A stretch of 43,374 nt of DNA from Verrucomicrobiaceae bacterium (GTDB lineage Bacteria > Verrucomicrobiota > Verrucomicrobiia > Verrucomicrobiales > Verrucomicrobiaceae), in assembly GCA_021151605.1 (NCBI GenBank), contig JAGKWZ010000015.1, positions 1-43,374 on the forward strand. The letters run 5' to 3'. Position 1 is the first letter of the stretch. Each line of letters starts with the position of its first letter. The notes below the pieces were generated by a model that was not told the origin of the DNA, made no database searches, and saw only the letters and a program-made list of their open reading frames with translations. The position numbers were made by a program, and so were the translations under genes. Positions 25,401 through 33,419 of this stretch are shown here, one piece after another.

Positions 25401-26206
25401 CCATCGGCGAAGACTTCGAATTCCCAGGAGGGTGAGGCAGGCATTCCTGCCTGCCCTTCTTTGCGGGCAGGAGTGCCCGCTATACTTCGGACTGGCCTCG
25501 CCCGGCCAATGCCCGCATCAAACTTAAACCCCTCGCTCTCCGGCTGGCCGGGGCGGCGGACTTTGCTGTTCGTGAAAACGCCGTGCGTCATGTAAAGCCA
25601 GCCATCGGGGCCCCAGGTGAAGCTGTTCACGAGCTCGTGCGTGTCTTCGCGACCGAAACCGGTGAGCACGACACGCCACGCGTCCGGTTTGTCGTCGCCA
25701 TCGGCATCGCGGAAGTGAAGGAGGTGAGGCTGCTGGCCGATGTAGATGCCGTCGTCGCCGCAGAGGATTGCAGAGGCGAGATTGAGGCCCTCGACGAAAA
25801 CGGTGCGTTTGTCGGCCTCGCCGTTGTTGTCGGTGTCTTCGAGGATGATGACGCGGTCGCGGGGGATCTTGTCGCCGAGTTTCGGCAGCGGATGGTATTG
25901 GTCATCCTTCGCCTCGCCACCGAAGGGCGCGGGATGCGGGGAGCCATTCGGGTATTCATAAGCCTCCACGACCCACAAGCGGCCACGATGATCCCAAGTC
26001 ATGGCGACGGGATTTTGCACCATCGGCTCATGCGCGAAGCAGCGGACCTCGTAGCCTTCCGGCACGGTCATTTTCTTCCGCGCTTCCTCGGGCGAGGGGC
26101 ATTCGTTCGTCGTGGGGAGGTAGGTGCCGGTAAGTTCTTTGGCGATAGTCCGGGAGAACGAATAAAGTCCGAGGATGAAGAGAAGGCTGATCAGAGCACG
26201 ATTCAT
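22403..26206 (-). CDS. PVC-type membrane-bound dehydrogenase / HEAT / cytochrome c fusion protein
   Basis: This 1267-residue exported protein has a signal peptide at the N-terminus (MNRALISLLFILGLYSFS). An N-terminal beta-propeller of the 'membrane-bound dehydrogenase' type (about 45-430) is marked by VPEGYEVRCFAHEPMVQNPVAMTWDHRGRLWV and FTWGPDGWLYMTHG. HEAT-like helical repeats follow (about 470-960), then a c-type cytochrome with haem motif C979-MVC-H983 in the Planctomycete-type layout. The C-terminal beta-sandwich is probably carbohydrate-binding-like (about 1130-1267). Such proteins are expanded in Planctomycetota and Verrucomicrobiota and are thought to oxidise sugars or alcohols extracytoplasmically. 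Two palindromic insertions (24831-24895, 25434-25481) lie inside the frame without breaking it. Confidence 0.93.
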   Translation of the reverse strand: MNRALISLLFILGLYSFSRTIAKELTGTYLPTTNECPSPEEARKKMTVPEGYEVRCFAHEPMVQNPVAMTWDHRGRLWVVEAYEYPNGSPHPAPFGGEAKDDQYHPLPKLGDKIPRDRVIILEDTDNNGEADKRTVFVEGLNLASAILCGDDGIYIGQQPHLLHFRDADGDDKPDAWRVVLTGFGREDTHELVNSFTWGPDGWLYMTHGVFTNSKVRRPGQPESEGFKFDAGIGRARPVRSIAGTPARKEGQAGMPASPSWEFEVFADGTSNPWGCDYDAAGNFFVSACVIDHFFHMAPGGIYVRQGGAPENPYAYELLPSIVKHKHFRAAYAGVQIYQGGRYPADTHGHAFIGNIHDNAIHEEVLTPVGATFKCEPRRDFLRANDGWFRPVSTQTGPDGFLWIMDWCDKYPCYQNAKANPEGVDRERGRIWRVVHTGARTPSSAKTNDSKADEGVRTPSNLDLKKLPTAYLVKTLEHPNNWMRRMARRMLVERNDQEATLQEITRLPVSVSSHANFECAWTLHGMDATSASLLDKLATNPDPNLQAWAARFTGEKWRVKLMHRPSEIGAPYLDELSFGDETLSKARSRLGILAKSSNLGVRHAVAVALRQFSGGCLTVNRPTKVSREARHGIGIIEGLAVSIARDSWIEGGPPPNVDPVNPNDFPSGKTVSRAAADQLVSFAVWQALEPLTTEHGPGIALRGLAHLGGKHPAFNFAVQRLCRRVSDEANPKKLFSLLESLHVARPEPELLASCLASLATSQNARVTRPEGDVTEMLSDWCTYANTDVRKHAQTLAVLWGDEAAVKEMIVALQDASKPEKDRIAVLQSLRKVKTDAVMEGLKPLLAPGTSTTLGVAAIRAAADLGGDDFIPALLTQSASKDFNLRIAAIEALSSRETWTKALLNAIAEQKVPASGFPAPVRRALATSKDKAIRDLAFKVLGAWQDSSDDVKSLIAQKKQACLTGEPDLANGKLMFTATCMVCHEFHGGGQKVGPDLIGSGRSNLDALLANVIDPNQIIGNGYENFTVSTKDGRTLAGRVVEDTPGHVKLLGAGGASQVVPRDQIATLTNTKQSLMPMGFGGLPDAAFRDLIWYILAPPEEGPLTPEKKKLLIQGVEVPETASQPKKTNWRAIDWESVSLWNPDWKVNAPDFERTPVKLAEYHGKTNVLLMHPFTDKKTPASFERQLKLEKTKLKFNVAADDRGDWVVKVLVNGQEVKAVTVDHEKPRWKTVEVDLAKWKGQEVTLRLEGHASDWAWEFGYWQGITLE
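24831..24895. repeat. 23-bp inverted repeat inserted in-frame in the PVC cytochrome gene
   Basis: The left arm 24831-24853 and right arm 24873-24895 are reverse complements at 22 of 23 positions, with a 19-base loop. The motif GCGGACGAGGGCGTCCGC is itself palindromic. It is translated in the minus frame as a Thr/Pro/Ser/Lys-rich peptide (containing TPSSAKTNDSKADEG) directly after the conserved GRIWRVVHTG end of the propeller and before the HEAT region. Confidence 0.9.
25434..25481. repeat. Tandem hairpins forming an inverted repeat, in-frame in the PVC cytochrome gene
   Basis: Two adjacent short palindromes, GGCAGG-CATT-CCTGCC and GCGGGCA-GGAG-TGCCCGC, are imperfect reverse complements of one another and together form a larger foldback. 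The minus-strand reading is a Gly/Ala/Pro/Arg-rich segment (containing AGTPARKEGQAGMPASP) between the conserved GFKFDAGIG and FEVFADGTSNPWG blocks of the propeller. Confidence 0.82.
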
Positions 26207-26297
26207 GGCTGGGTGATTGAAAGTCTTAGTTTACATAAGGCTAGGCGCGTGTCGGCAGACAAATTTTGGGATGAATTCGCCTTGAGTGCCGCTCCAC

Positions 26298-26333
26298 AAA
26301 AAAGCCCCGCTCCGAAAAAGATCGAAGCGGGGC
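26298..26333 (-). terminator. Rho-independent terminator for the lipoprotein gene
   Basis: The stem GCCCCGCT (26304-26311) pairs with AGCGGGGC (26326-26333) over a 14-base loop. On the minus strand the hairpin is followed by a run of six T residues (A-run at 26298-26303). It lies 17 bases after the stop of the minus-strand lipoprotein gene. Confidence 0.85.
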
Positions 26334-26350
26334 GTAAATCAAAGGGTGGA

Positions 26351-27136
26351 CTACTGCGGCGGCACTCGGAAGAGCTTACCGGTGTAGGGGCATTTTACTT
26401 CCATGCCTGTTGGCAGGCCTGTGACATCAACGAGCTGGTGCTTGGCAGCATAAGGGCTGTTGACGAAACCTGCACGACCAGGGATTGCGCTGCCATAGGG
26501 CAGATCAGATGCTGGGGCCGTGGCAGGAGCTGGAGTGGGTTCAAGCTTAGGTTCCGGCGATGGCTGGGTAATGGCTGCCACATTGGTATTTGGCTTTACA
26601 CTTGGTGCTGGTGCGGGTCTTGGCTCGCTCTGAAGCTGTGGTTCAGGAGTCTGGTCGGCGCGAGGCATGGTGCGGATACGAGGCTTCGGAGCAGCCGCGA
26701 CACGTGGCGCACTGTCCCCCAAACCGCTTGGCACAATGAATGGCTTCTGGGTGTAAGGGCACACGACTTTGGAGCCTGGGCTCATCCCGCGGACATCGAC
26801 GAGACGTCCTGGAGTTGTGTAAGGAGTGCGAACATAGCCAGGAAGATCTGAGACAACGCGTGCCACAGGCAGGTCGCCGGAAATCTGTGAGGGCGGTGGT
26901 GTATTGACCGGCTGCTGCAAGGTCCGTTTTGTCAGGCTGGGGGCCGTTTTCGTGGCTTGAGCTTGATGAGATGAGGTCGAACTACCCAGCGGAGCACCGG
27001 AATTCATGTAGTAGCTAATCAATCCGCGGCTCTGGATTTGGTTCCATGCTTCGCGGGGAGGCAACGAGCAGGAAGCAACGGCCATGACGGTGAAACCGAG
27101 AAGTGGCAGACGAATAAGCGCTTGAGGTGAGTTCAT
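26351..27136 (-). CDS. Lipoprotein with two copies of a short GYV..SPY..VDV.G..PG..V.CPYT...F.VP domain
   Basis: This 261-residue protein starts at the ATG at 27136. The lipobox VAS-C23 gives a lipidated N-terminus. The rest is Pro/Ala/Gln-rich linker (disordered) carrying two copies of a motif of about 37 residues: GYVRTPYTTPGRLVDVRGMSPG...CPYTQKPFIVP in the middle, and GFVNSPYAAKHQLVDVTGLPTG...CPYTGKLFRVP at the C-terminus. Each copy has one Cys. The same module ends the incomplete protein at 43136-43374. I do not recognise a named domain; an envelope-anchored binding or structural role is inference. The gene is monocistronic, with a clear terminator downstream. Confidence 0.8.
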   Translation of the reverse strand: MNSPQALIRLPLLGFTVMAVASCSLPPREAWNQIQSRGLISYYMNSGAPLGSSTSSHQAQATKTAPSLTKRTLQQPVNTPPPSQISGDLPVARVVSDLPGYVRTPYTTPGRLVDVRGMSPGSKVVCPYTQKPFIVPSGLGDSAPRVAAAPKPRIRTMPRADQTPEPQLQSEPRPAPAPSVKPNTNVAAITQPSPEPKLEPTPAPATAPASDLPYGSAIPGRAGFVNSPYAAKHQLVDVTGLPTGMEVKCPYTGKLFRVPPQ

Positions 27137-27293
27137 GAGAATCGAATTTTTAATTTCGCGCTCCCATTTTAGTGAACTTTTTTGTTTTTGCAACAACAAT
27201 GACTATAGGAAGTAGCTTGATCAGCTTTATTATCCACTAAATCTATATTTATCAGATGTGGCGTTATGGTCTTTTCTCCTCCAAAAGTCATGG

Positions 27294-27734
27294 ATGCACT
27301 GGAAAATTATTACAGTTGGCAAACCTGCGCTTCCTTGGGCTCGGACGGCTTTGGAAGACTATATGAGGCGGCTGAAAAGGTCTGTCCGCGTGGAGCATGT
27401 GATCGTGAAGGAGGGGCCACGTGAACAGGTAGAAACCCAACTGCTTCAGGCCAGCACGAACAGTTTGCGAGTTGTTCTGGATGAGCGTGGTAAAGCGCTC
27501 CGGAGTGTAGAGCTTGCGCGCTGGATTGAGAATCATGATTTATCTGGAACCAAGCGGGTGAGTCTGATCATTGGTGGGGCAAATGGTCACTCTGGGGCGT
27601 TTCGTGAGTCGGCGAATGAATGCTGGAATCTATCTTCCTTTACACTCCAGCATGAGATCGCACTGGTGGTATTGGTGGAGCAGCTTTATCGTGCCTATAG
27701 TATTGTTCGTGGAGACCCGTATCACCGAGAATGA
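27294..27734 (+). CDS. rlmH: 23S rRNA (pseudouridine1915-N3)-methyltransferase RlmH
   Basis: This 146-residue SPOUT-class methyltransferase modifies pseudouridine 1915 in helix 69 of 23S rRNA. MHWKIITVGK is the usual N-terminus and decides the start at 27294; a GTG at 27258 would add 12 non-family residues. VSLIIGGANGH corresponds to the SAM-binding IGGxxG knot loop, and the C-terminus EQLYRAYSIVRGDPYHRE is diagnostic. The length is slightly below the usual 155. It is a housekeeping gene, here isolated from others of its kind. Confidence 0.95.
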   Translation: MHWKIITVGKPALPWARTALEDYMRRLKRSVRVEHVIVKEGPREQVETQLLQASTNSLRVVLDERGKALRSVELARWIENHDLSGTKRVSLIIGGANGHSGAFRESANECWNLSSFTLQHEIALVVLVEQLYRAYSIVRGDPYHRE

Positions 27735-27739
27735 TGCGG

Positions 27740-27770
27740 TGACACTGACGCTGAAATGAGTGTCAATTTT
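27740..27770 (+). terminator. Possible weak terminator after rlmH
   Basis: TGACACT (27740-27746) pairs with AGTGTCA (27759-27765) over a 12-base loop and is followed by ATTTTG. The stem is only 7 bp and AT-rich, so termination may be partial. Confidence 0.4.
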
Positions 27771-27848
27771 GAGCTGCTTTCTCCTTGTTGATAAGCTAAC
27801 CTCTGCTTATATTTTAAAAAAACCAAGTTTCTATCTCTCGGGCCTCTC

Positions 27849-30761
27849 ATGTCATCGTCTGTACTCCGAAACGTGATCCATCCCCGCCAAAATTCGGGTG
27901 CTGGAGTAACACCGTTGAAGAGCAGCGAAACTCCCAAAGGGCAGGGGAGTGAGGACATGGAAAAGGTGCTCGGGGTGCTGATTGAAAATGCCCCTGTGGC
28001 CATGGCGATGTTTGACCAGCACATGAACTACATGCTGGCAAATCGAGCCTGGGTGGAGGAATTCGGCCTGTCTGGAGCTGCCCCTTTGCTTGGGCAGAAC
28101 CAATATGAGATTTTTCCAAACCTCCACTCTGGCTGGCGGCAGGTCTATGAAAGAGCGCTGCAGGGCCACATCATCCGCAGTGAGCATGACGCCCTCGCCG
28201 GGCCTGATGGGAGTCGGATAATCTACCGCTGGGAAGTACGTCCTTGGCGTCGGCAGGCTGATGCCACCGTCGGAGGTCTGATGATCACCTGCGAGCGCTT
28301 TAGCCAAAATGCGTCTGCACCCGACCCAGAGGAAGCCGCAGGTGAGGCTTCCGTGCCGGAAGAGGTCTCGCCGGAGGAGGCTACGCCGGGCACGGTTCTC
28401 GAAAATTTGGCCGCGCCCATGGTCACACTTGATCAATTGGGAAGGGTGCAAAAAGCCAACTTGGAGGCCAAGTACATCTGCCTCCCTATGGGGCTCAAAG
28501 AGGGGGAGACGGAATTCTGGCATGCCTTCGGAGATGGCTCTTCATCTGGGGTGTTCAAGCAGCAGGTGCTATCGACTCTCGAGGCGCTTTCCGATCCGGC
28601 AAAGCCAGGCTCCACCATCCTCACTCCGCCTGCGAGTCCACCCAAAGGCCAGGCAATATGGGGTGTTTCTTCCGATTTCAGAGCTGGTGTGTCCTGCTCC
28701 AAGTGGCTCTTTTCCCGAATTTCTGAAGGTCAGGAGATTCGAGCATTCACTGCAGTGGCTCTGCCAGAGGAACCCGCTCCGAGACAACCGCCCACAAACC
28801 TTCCAGCCATCGCCACGGCTCTGGCCAGTATTTCACACCCCCCCAGCACCGTAAGCTCTGGTGCGGGATTGGAAGTGCGCCGCCTCCAGGACGACTTGGC
28901 CCGTGCCCGGCAAGAGCTGCGCACCCTACATGATGCGGAGCGCACCTTTACCCAGCGTGAATCTCGTCTGCGGCAGTATCTGGATTCACTTCCCTTCGGA
29001 GTCCTTGTGCTTGATGAGTTGGGCGCGGCCCAGTTTCAGAACCAGCAGCTTACCCGCCTCCTTGGGCGGGCTTTGCAAAAGGAGGAAACGGTGGAGCAGT
29101 GGCTCGCCGCGGCATGTCCTAGCGATGTCCATCGTGACCACATCGCCACTCTTTGGCGCGAGGATGTCTGGCGCCGCCAACTGACTCGAACCTTCACCCT
29201 GGCCACGGCAGATGGGCTGCTAAAGGATCTCGAGTTTCAGCCCTCTGGACTGCAAAGCGGCGGCCTTCTCGTCAGCATTCAGGATGCCACAGAAAAATGC
29301 CGCCACGAGGAGCAACTCCGTGCCACTGAGGCGAAGTTCCGTGCTCTCCTTCAAGAGGCCCCGCTGCCGATCGTGCTCATGGATAAGGCGGGTTCAGTCT
29401 TCGAAGTAAACCACCTCGCCGAAGAACTGCTGGGCCATCCCAAAAATGAACTGCGCAGACATCCGCTCGACCGCTGGCTGACTCCGCAAAGCGCCGTTGC
29501 TCGAGCACAGGCCCTACAGGAGCTTCAGCTCCGCAATCAACGCAGCACCAGCCTTGATGTGAGCATCACTCAGGATGCTGATCAGCCCAAGACCGCCCAG
29601 TTGCATCTCGCCCAGGTCCTAGATGCTGATGGCGAGCCACACTGCACCATTCATTTCTTCGAGACTGGGAAAGCCCAAATCCCTGCTGTCATGGCAGCCG
29701 CTGGGCAATCTGCCATAGAGACCAGCTCGCCACCACGGCTCTCAGAGACTCTGCTTTTCCAAACAGACGTCCATGGCAGGATAAAGACCTGCTCGAAGCG
29801 AGGGCAGGAACTTCTAGGTCTTGCAGAAGACGAAGCGTTCGGCCGCCCGCTGCACCTCTACTTCCGTCCCTCTGACGCCTCAGGGTTTTATTCCGACCTC
29901 GATCAGCAGGCTCGTGAACCTGGAAAGATCATCAAACTCATCTGCCTCTCCCGGGGTGGTGCCCGGCATTCGATTCGGGTTAAAGTCAGGCCCATGGGGC
30001 ATGAGGGGCACGACTTCTCACTCAATGAGGTGACAGAAACCGAGTCCTCGCCGGTGAATTCGACGGGCCCGCTCCCCCTTGCCGGTCATGCGACAGCGCC
30101 AAGTGGGAGCAACAAACCTCTTCCCACGGTGAATCTGGCCCGCGAGAAGCTGCTGCTCTCCGAGACGCATCACCGGATCAAAAATCACCTCCAGATCATC
30201 TCCAGCCTGCTAAATCTGGAGTCCAATAACATCCTGGATCCGAACGCCCGAGGTGCCTTGCGCTCCAGCCAAAACCGCGTTCGCTCCATCGCAGACCTCC
30301 ACCAGCATCTTTATCAGGTCGCCCTGGGTGGTGGGGATGATTTCCGTGAGTTTGCCCAAGTCCTCCTCCAGCGCCTGCGTGAATGTTATGGGGTGCCCGC
30401 TGAGCGCGTCCAGGTTCAGCTTCTGCTAAATCCCGGAGTGGTTCAGCAGGAGTGGCTCATGCCGCTGGCGCTCACGCTCAATGAAACACTCTCCAACTGC
30501 TTCGAGCATGCCTTCCCAGATGGGCGTAAAGGCGAGGTCCGTGTTTCCCTGAGTTACCATGGCGAAATCGGTGAACTCACCATCACGGACAATGGCGTTG
30601 GCCTTCCTGAAAATACCCGGCCTATCGGCACGAGCGGCCTCGGACTGAAGATCCTCGCCGTCTTCGCCGAGCAAATGCGCGGTCGCCTCCAGCTCGACCG
30701 GCCTGAGCGCGGCGGCACTGAAATTCGTTTGCGATTTCCTATAGCAAGTTCTGATATTTAG
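27849..30761 (+). CDS. PAS sensor histidine kinase of the HisKA_2 type
   Basis: This 970-residue soluble sensor kinase has several PAS domains: about 40-155 (IENAPVAMAMFDQHMNYMLANRAWVEEFG), about 375-480 (LDSLPFGVLVLDELGAAQFQNQQL), about 490-610 (LLQEAPLPIVLMDKAGSVFEVNHLAEELLG) and about 630-740. The transmitter is HisKA_2: LLLSETHHRIKNHLQIISSLLNLES, with the phosphate probably on H775 of H774-H775. A short HATPase_c follows with NETLSNCFEHAFPDG and DNGVGLPENT. No transmembrane helix is present. A later in-frame ATG at 27957 is a possible alternative start. HisKA_2 kinases usually signal to a separate receiver protein; the next gene, 26 nt downstream, begins with one. Confidence 0.93.
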   Translation: MSSSVLRNVIHPRQNSGAGVTPLKSSETPKGQGSEDMEKVLGVLIENAPVAMAMFDQHMNYMLANRAWVEEFGLSGAAPLLGQNQYEIFPNLHSGWRQVYERALQGHIIRSEHDALAGPDGSRIIYRWEVRPWRRQADATVGGLMITCERFSQNASAPDPEEAAGEASVPEEVSPEEATPGTVLENLAAPMVTLDQLGRVQKANLEAKYICLPMGLKEGETEFWHAFGDGSSSGVFKQQVLSTLEALSDPAKPGSTILTPPASPPKGQAIWGVSSDFRAGVSCSKWLFSRISEGQEIRAFTAVALPEEPAPRQPPTNLPAIATALASISHPPSTVSSGAGLEVRRLQDDLARARQELRTLHDAERTFTQRESRLRQYLDSLPFGVLVLDELGAAQFQNQQLTRLLGRALQKEETVEQWLAAACPSDVHRDHIATLWREDVWRRQLTRTFTLATADGLLKDLEFQPSGLQSGGLLVSIQDATEKCRHEEQLRATEAKFRALLQEAPLPIVLMDKAGSVFEVNHLAEELLGHPKNELRRHPLDRWLTPQSAVARAQALQELQLRNQRSTSLDVSITQDADQPKTAQLHLAQVLDADGEPHCTIHFFETGKAQIPAVMAAAGQSAIETSSPPRLSETLLFQTDVHGRIKTCSKRGQELLGLAEDEAFGRPLHLYFRPSDASGFYSDLDQQAREPGKIIKLICLSRGGARHSIRVKVRPMGHEGHDFSLNEVTETESSPVNSTGPLPLAGHATAPSGSNKPLPTVNLAREKLLLSETHHRIKNHLQIISSLLNLESNNILDPNARGALRSSQNRVRSIADLHQHLYQVALGGGDDFREFAQVLLQRLRECYGVPAERVQVQLLLNPGVVQQEWLMPLALTLNETLSNCFEHAFPDGRKGEVRVSLSYHGEIGELTITDNGVGLPENTRPIGTSGLGLKILAVFAEQMRGRLQLDRPERGGTEIRLRFPIASSDI

Positions 30762-30787
30762 AGTTAGCTTGGTTTTACTAACTCCAA

Positions 30788-33097
30788 ATGACCGGTTTTG
30801 ACCGACTCCGCATACTTATCGTCGAGAACGAAGGCCTCGTCGGCTGTGACATGGCCGCCTTTCTCAGCGACCTCGGCTATCGAGTCGTGGGCACCTGCAC
30901 CAGCAGCGACGACGCAATTCGTCTCTTCGATGACCTGCGCCCCGACCTCGTCCTCATGGATGTCCACATCGAAGGCTCGACCGACGGCATCGAAACCGCC
31001 CGCCTCCTCCAGCAGCGGGGGCCCGTCGCCATCGTCTATGTGACCGCCTGCGCCGATCTTGAGACCGTCAATCGCGCCCGCGAAACCCACCCTCAGGGCT
31101 ACTTGCTCAAGCCCTTTAGCAACGACGAACTCCGCCTCACCGTCGAAGTCGCCGCCGCTCGCGTTCAGGATGAAATCGAGCGCCGCCGCCGTGAGCAGAG
31201 CTACTTCGAGACCTTCGAAAGCCTGGCAGATGGAGTCATCGTGGCCGATCTCGCGGGCCTGATCGTCTTTAGCAATCCCGCCGCAGCGCAGGTGACTGGC
31301 TGGCCACAGGCGGAGAGTGTGGGCCGCTCCCTGCACGAAGTCTTCCGCATTTATCACCCCAGTGGAGAGCCCGCCATGGTGGAGCTGGCCACCCCCTCCC
31401 AGCCCTCGCAAGAGCGCACCGTCTGGCTCACGACACGCAAAGGTCAGCGCGTCGCACTGAATGATCGCTCGAATCCACTTCGGGATCAGAGCGGCCAGCT
31501 CACCGGAATCGTCATTCTATTCCGAGCACAGCCCACACAGGCCAATATCACCGCCTCCGCCGCGACACACGAAAGAGGTGCCTCCACCCAGGCGCCGCTC
31601 GTCGATGTCGTCGAAAGCATCTCCGATCCACTCATCGCCATCGATGGAAGCTGGCGCATCACCTATGCGAATGCCAGCGCGCAGCAGCTCTTCGGCCGTG
31701 GCACCGACAGACTCCTCGGAGCTGACCTGTGGGATCTCCTCCCCGCCGCCACTCGTGAGGAGCACTACAGCTCACTCGGACACGCCATGCTTCACCGCGA
31801 AGCCGTGAGCCGGGAACTTTACCTGGAGGAAAAGCAGACCTGGATCGAGCTGCGCGGATATCCCTTTGCGGAGGGGCTCCTGATTCTACTCCAGGACATC
31901 ACTTCCAAGCGTGAAGAAGCCGAACGTCGCAGTCGCCTCGACCGCCTTGAATCCCTCGGCCTGCTCGCCCGCGGATTTGCGCATGAGTTTAATAACTTGC
32001 TCACGGTCCTGCTCGGCAATCTCTCCCTCGCAGAAATGCGCCTGCGCACCGTCATCCAGCTCCCCGAGATCCATACTGCCAAGCAGGCCACCCTTCAGGC
32101 CCAGAGCCTCGTGCAGCAGCTCCTCACTTTCGCTCGCGGTGGTGCCCCTATCAAAAGGCCTACTCAGGCTGGCGAACTCATCGAACAATTCTTCCAGCAT
32201 CACAGCCGCGCCCCGCGCATTGAGTATCGGCTGGAGATCGTTCCCAGTCTCCCCACGCTCGCCATCGATCCAGCACAGATCCGCCGTCTGCTTGGCAATC
32301 TCGTCCGCAATGCCGAGCAGGCCCAGCCCAATGGAGGCGTCATCACCGTCCGCTGCCATCCACACGACCCGGGTGAGAACTACCCACACGAACTCACCGC
32401 AGATCAGCCCATGCTGCCCACGGGCATACTGATTGAAGTCCAGGACCGGGGTGAAGGCATCTCGACGGAAAACCTCGCCCACATCTTCGAGCCCTACTTC
32501 AGCACCCGCAAAGTCGAAAACGCCACAGGTCTCGGCCTCACCGTTTGCGAAAGCATCGCCAAAGCCCACGGCGGCTCCATTTCCGTCCGCAGTGAGCCTG
32601 GAGTAGGCACCAGTGTCAGCCTCTACCTCCCCGTCGATGCCGATGGCGAAGAAGTGGATGCCCTTGGACTCAGCCGAGCCTTCGAGACCCCGCCGCAAAC
32701 TACCAGCACACGCATTTTGGTCCTCGAAGACGACCCCCTCGTCCGTGCCCTCATCGTGCGCAATCTCACCAGCCAGGACTTCGAAGTGACTGAAACCGTC
32801 GAAGGCACCGAAACCATTCGAGCTTACCAGGAAGCCCGGCAAAACAACCGCCCCTTTGATCTCGTCATCCTGGATCTAAGCATCCCGAACGGCATGGGGG
32901 GCGTGCGCGCCATGGAAAAACTCCGCCAGATCGACCCCGAAGTCCTCGCCATCGTCTCCAGCGGTTACAGTGATGACCCCGTCATGGCGAAACCAGCCAG
33001 CTACGGCTTCGCTGCCGTCTTGCCAAAGCCCTACGAGCCCGCCGACATGATCCGCCTCATCAAAACCGTGCTCAGTCAGCGCACCGTCGGACGCTAG
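30788..33097 (+). CDS. REC-PAS-PAS-HisKA-HATPase-REC hybrid histidine kinase
   Basis: This 769-residue cytoplasmic phosphorelay protein begins with a receiver domain with D58 in LVLMDVHIEG and KPF. PAS domains follow at about 140-245 (FESLADGVIVADLAGLIVFSNPAAAQVTG) and about 275-380 (VESISDPLIAIDGSWRITYANASAQQLFG). The transmitter is a NtrB-like HisKA with H399 in GFAHEFNNLLTVLLGN, and the HATPase carries LGNLVRNAEQAQPNG, DRGEGIS and ATGLGLTVCESI. A second receiver has D696 in LVILDLSIPNGMGG and LPKPY. The N-terminal receiver is the natural acceptor for the kinase encoded 26 nt upstream, making a two-kinase cascade. No DNA-binding output is attached, so the final effector is elsewhere. Confidence 0.94.
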   Translation: MTGFDRLRILIVENEGLVGCDMAAFLSDLGYRVVGTCTSSDDAIRLFDDLRPDLVLMDVHIEGSTDGIETARLLQQRGPVAIVYVTACADLETVNRARETHPQGYLLKPFSNDELRLTVEVAAARVQDEIERRRREQSYFETFESLADGVIVADLAGLIVFSNPAAAQVTGWPQAESVGRSLHEVFRIYHPSGEPAMVELATPSQPSQERTVWLTTRKGQRVALNDRSNPLRDQSGQLTGIVILFRAQPTQANITASAATHERGASTQAPLVDVVESISDPLIAIDGSWRITYANASAQQLFGRGTDRLLGADLWDLLPAATREEHYSSLGHAMLHREAVSRELYLEEKQTWIELRGYPFAEGLLILLQDITSKREEAERRSRLDRLESLGLLARGFAHEFNNLLTVLLGNLSLAEMRLRTVIQLPEIHTAKQATLQAQSLVQQLLTFARGGAPIKRPTQAGELIEQFFQHHSRAPRIEYRLEIVPSLPTLAIDPAQIRRLLGNLVRNAEQAQPNGGVITVRCHPHDPGENYPHELTADQPMLPTGILIEVQDRGEGISTENLAHIFEPYFSTRKVENATGLGLTVCESIAKAHGGSISVRSEPGVGTSVSLYLPVDADGEEVDALGLSRAFETPPQTTSTRILVLEDDPLVRALIVRNLTSQDFEVTETVEGTETIRAYQEARQNNRPFDLVILDLSIPNGMGGVRAMEKLRQIDPEVLAIVSSGYSDDPVMAKPASYGFAAVLPKPYEPADMIRLIKTVLSQRTVGR

Positions 33098-33419
33098 TCT
33101 GCATGACGAATGCCGCTGATCTTTGAGGAGATGGAGTCCCATGGCGAACCACAGCCAGACCATCAAACTCCTGTGGTAAAAGATGTATAAGTTCTCGGTG
33201 GAATCGACAAAGAACGAGAGCAGCACGGAACGCGGCAGGAGCTGCTGAAAAGAGTAAGCGCAGCGAGGTTTGGCAGCGCCAAGCTGGTGATCGAATGCGT
33301 CATCCTCGTCGGCAAACCAGGGAAGATGTTAAGCGAAACTGGAATAAATCCCGAGCCGACGGAGAAAGCAGAATTTCAGCTTGCCCGTGGGGCGGTCTGC
33401 GCCCTTTGCTTTTCGTCTC
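33098..33419. other. Interval without a confident gene
   Basis: About 320 bases separate the hybrid kinase from the antiporter. I see no plausible promoter or terminator here. A minus-strand open frame beginning near 33226 reads hydrophobic (LLSFFVDSTENLYIFYHRSLMVWLWF) but then runs antisense into the kinase gene. It may be a remnant of a membrane protein gene, but evidence is too thin to call it. Confidence 0.5.

Noticed and set aside
25583..26851. Long plus-strand open frame (422 residues) antisense to the PVC cytochrome gene and lipoprotein
   Set aside because: It spans the 5' ends of two well-supported minus-strand genes and their terminator; the translation has no recognisable domain.
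31886..32842. Minus-strand open frame (318 residues) inside the second hybrid kinase
   Set aside because: The sense strand encodes clear HisKA, HATPase and receiver motifs; the antisense product is acidic low-complexity sequence typical of a shadow frame.
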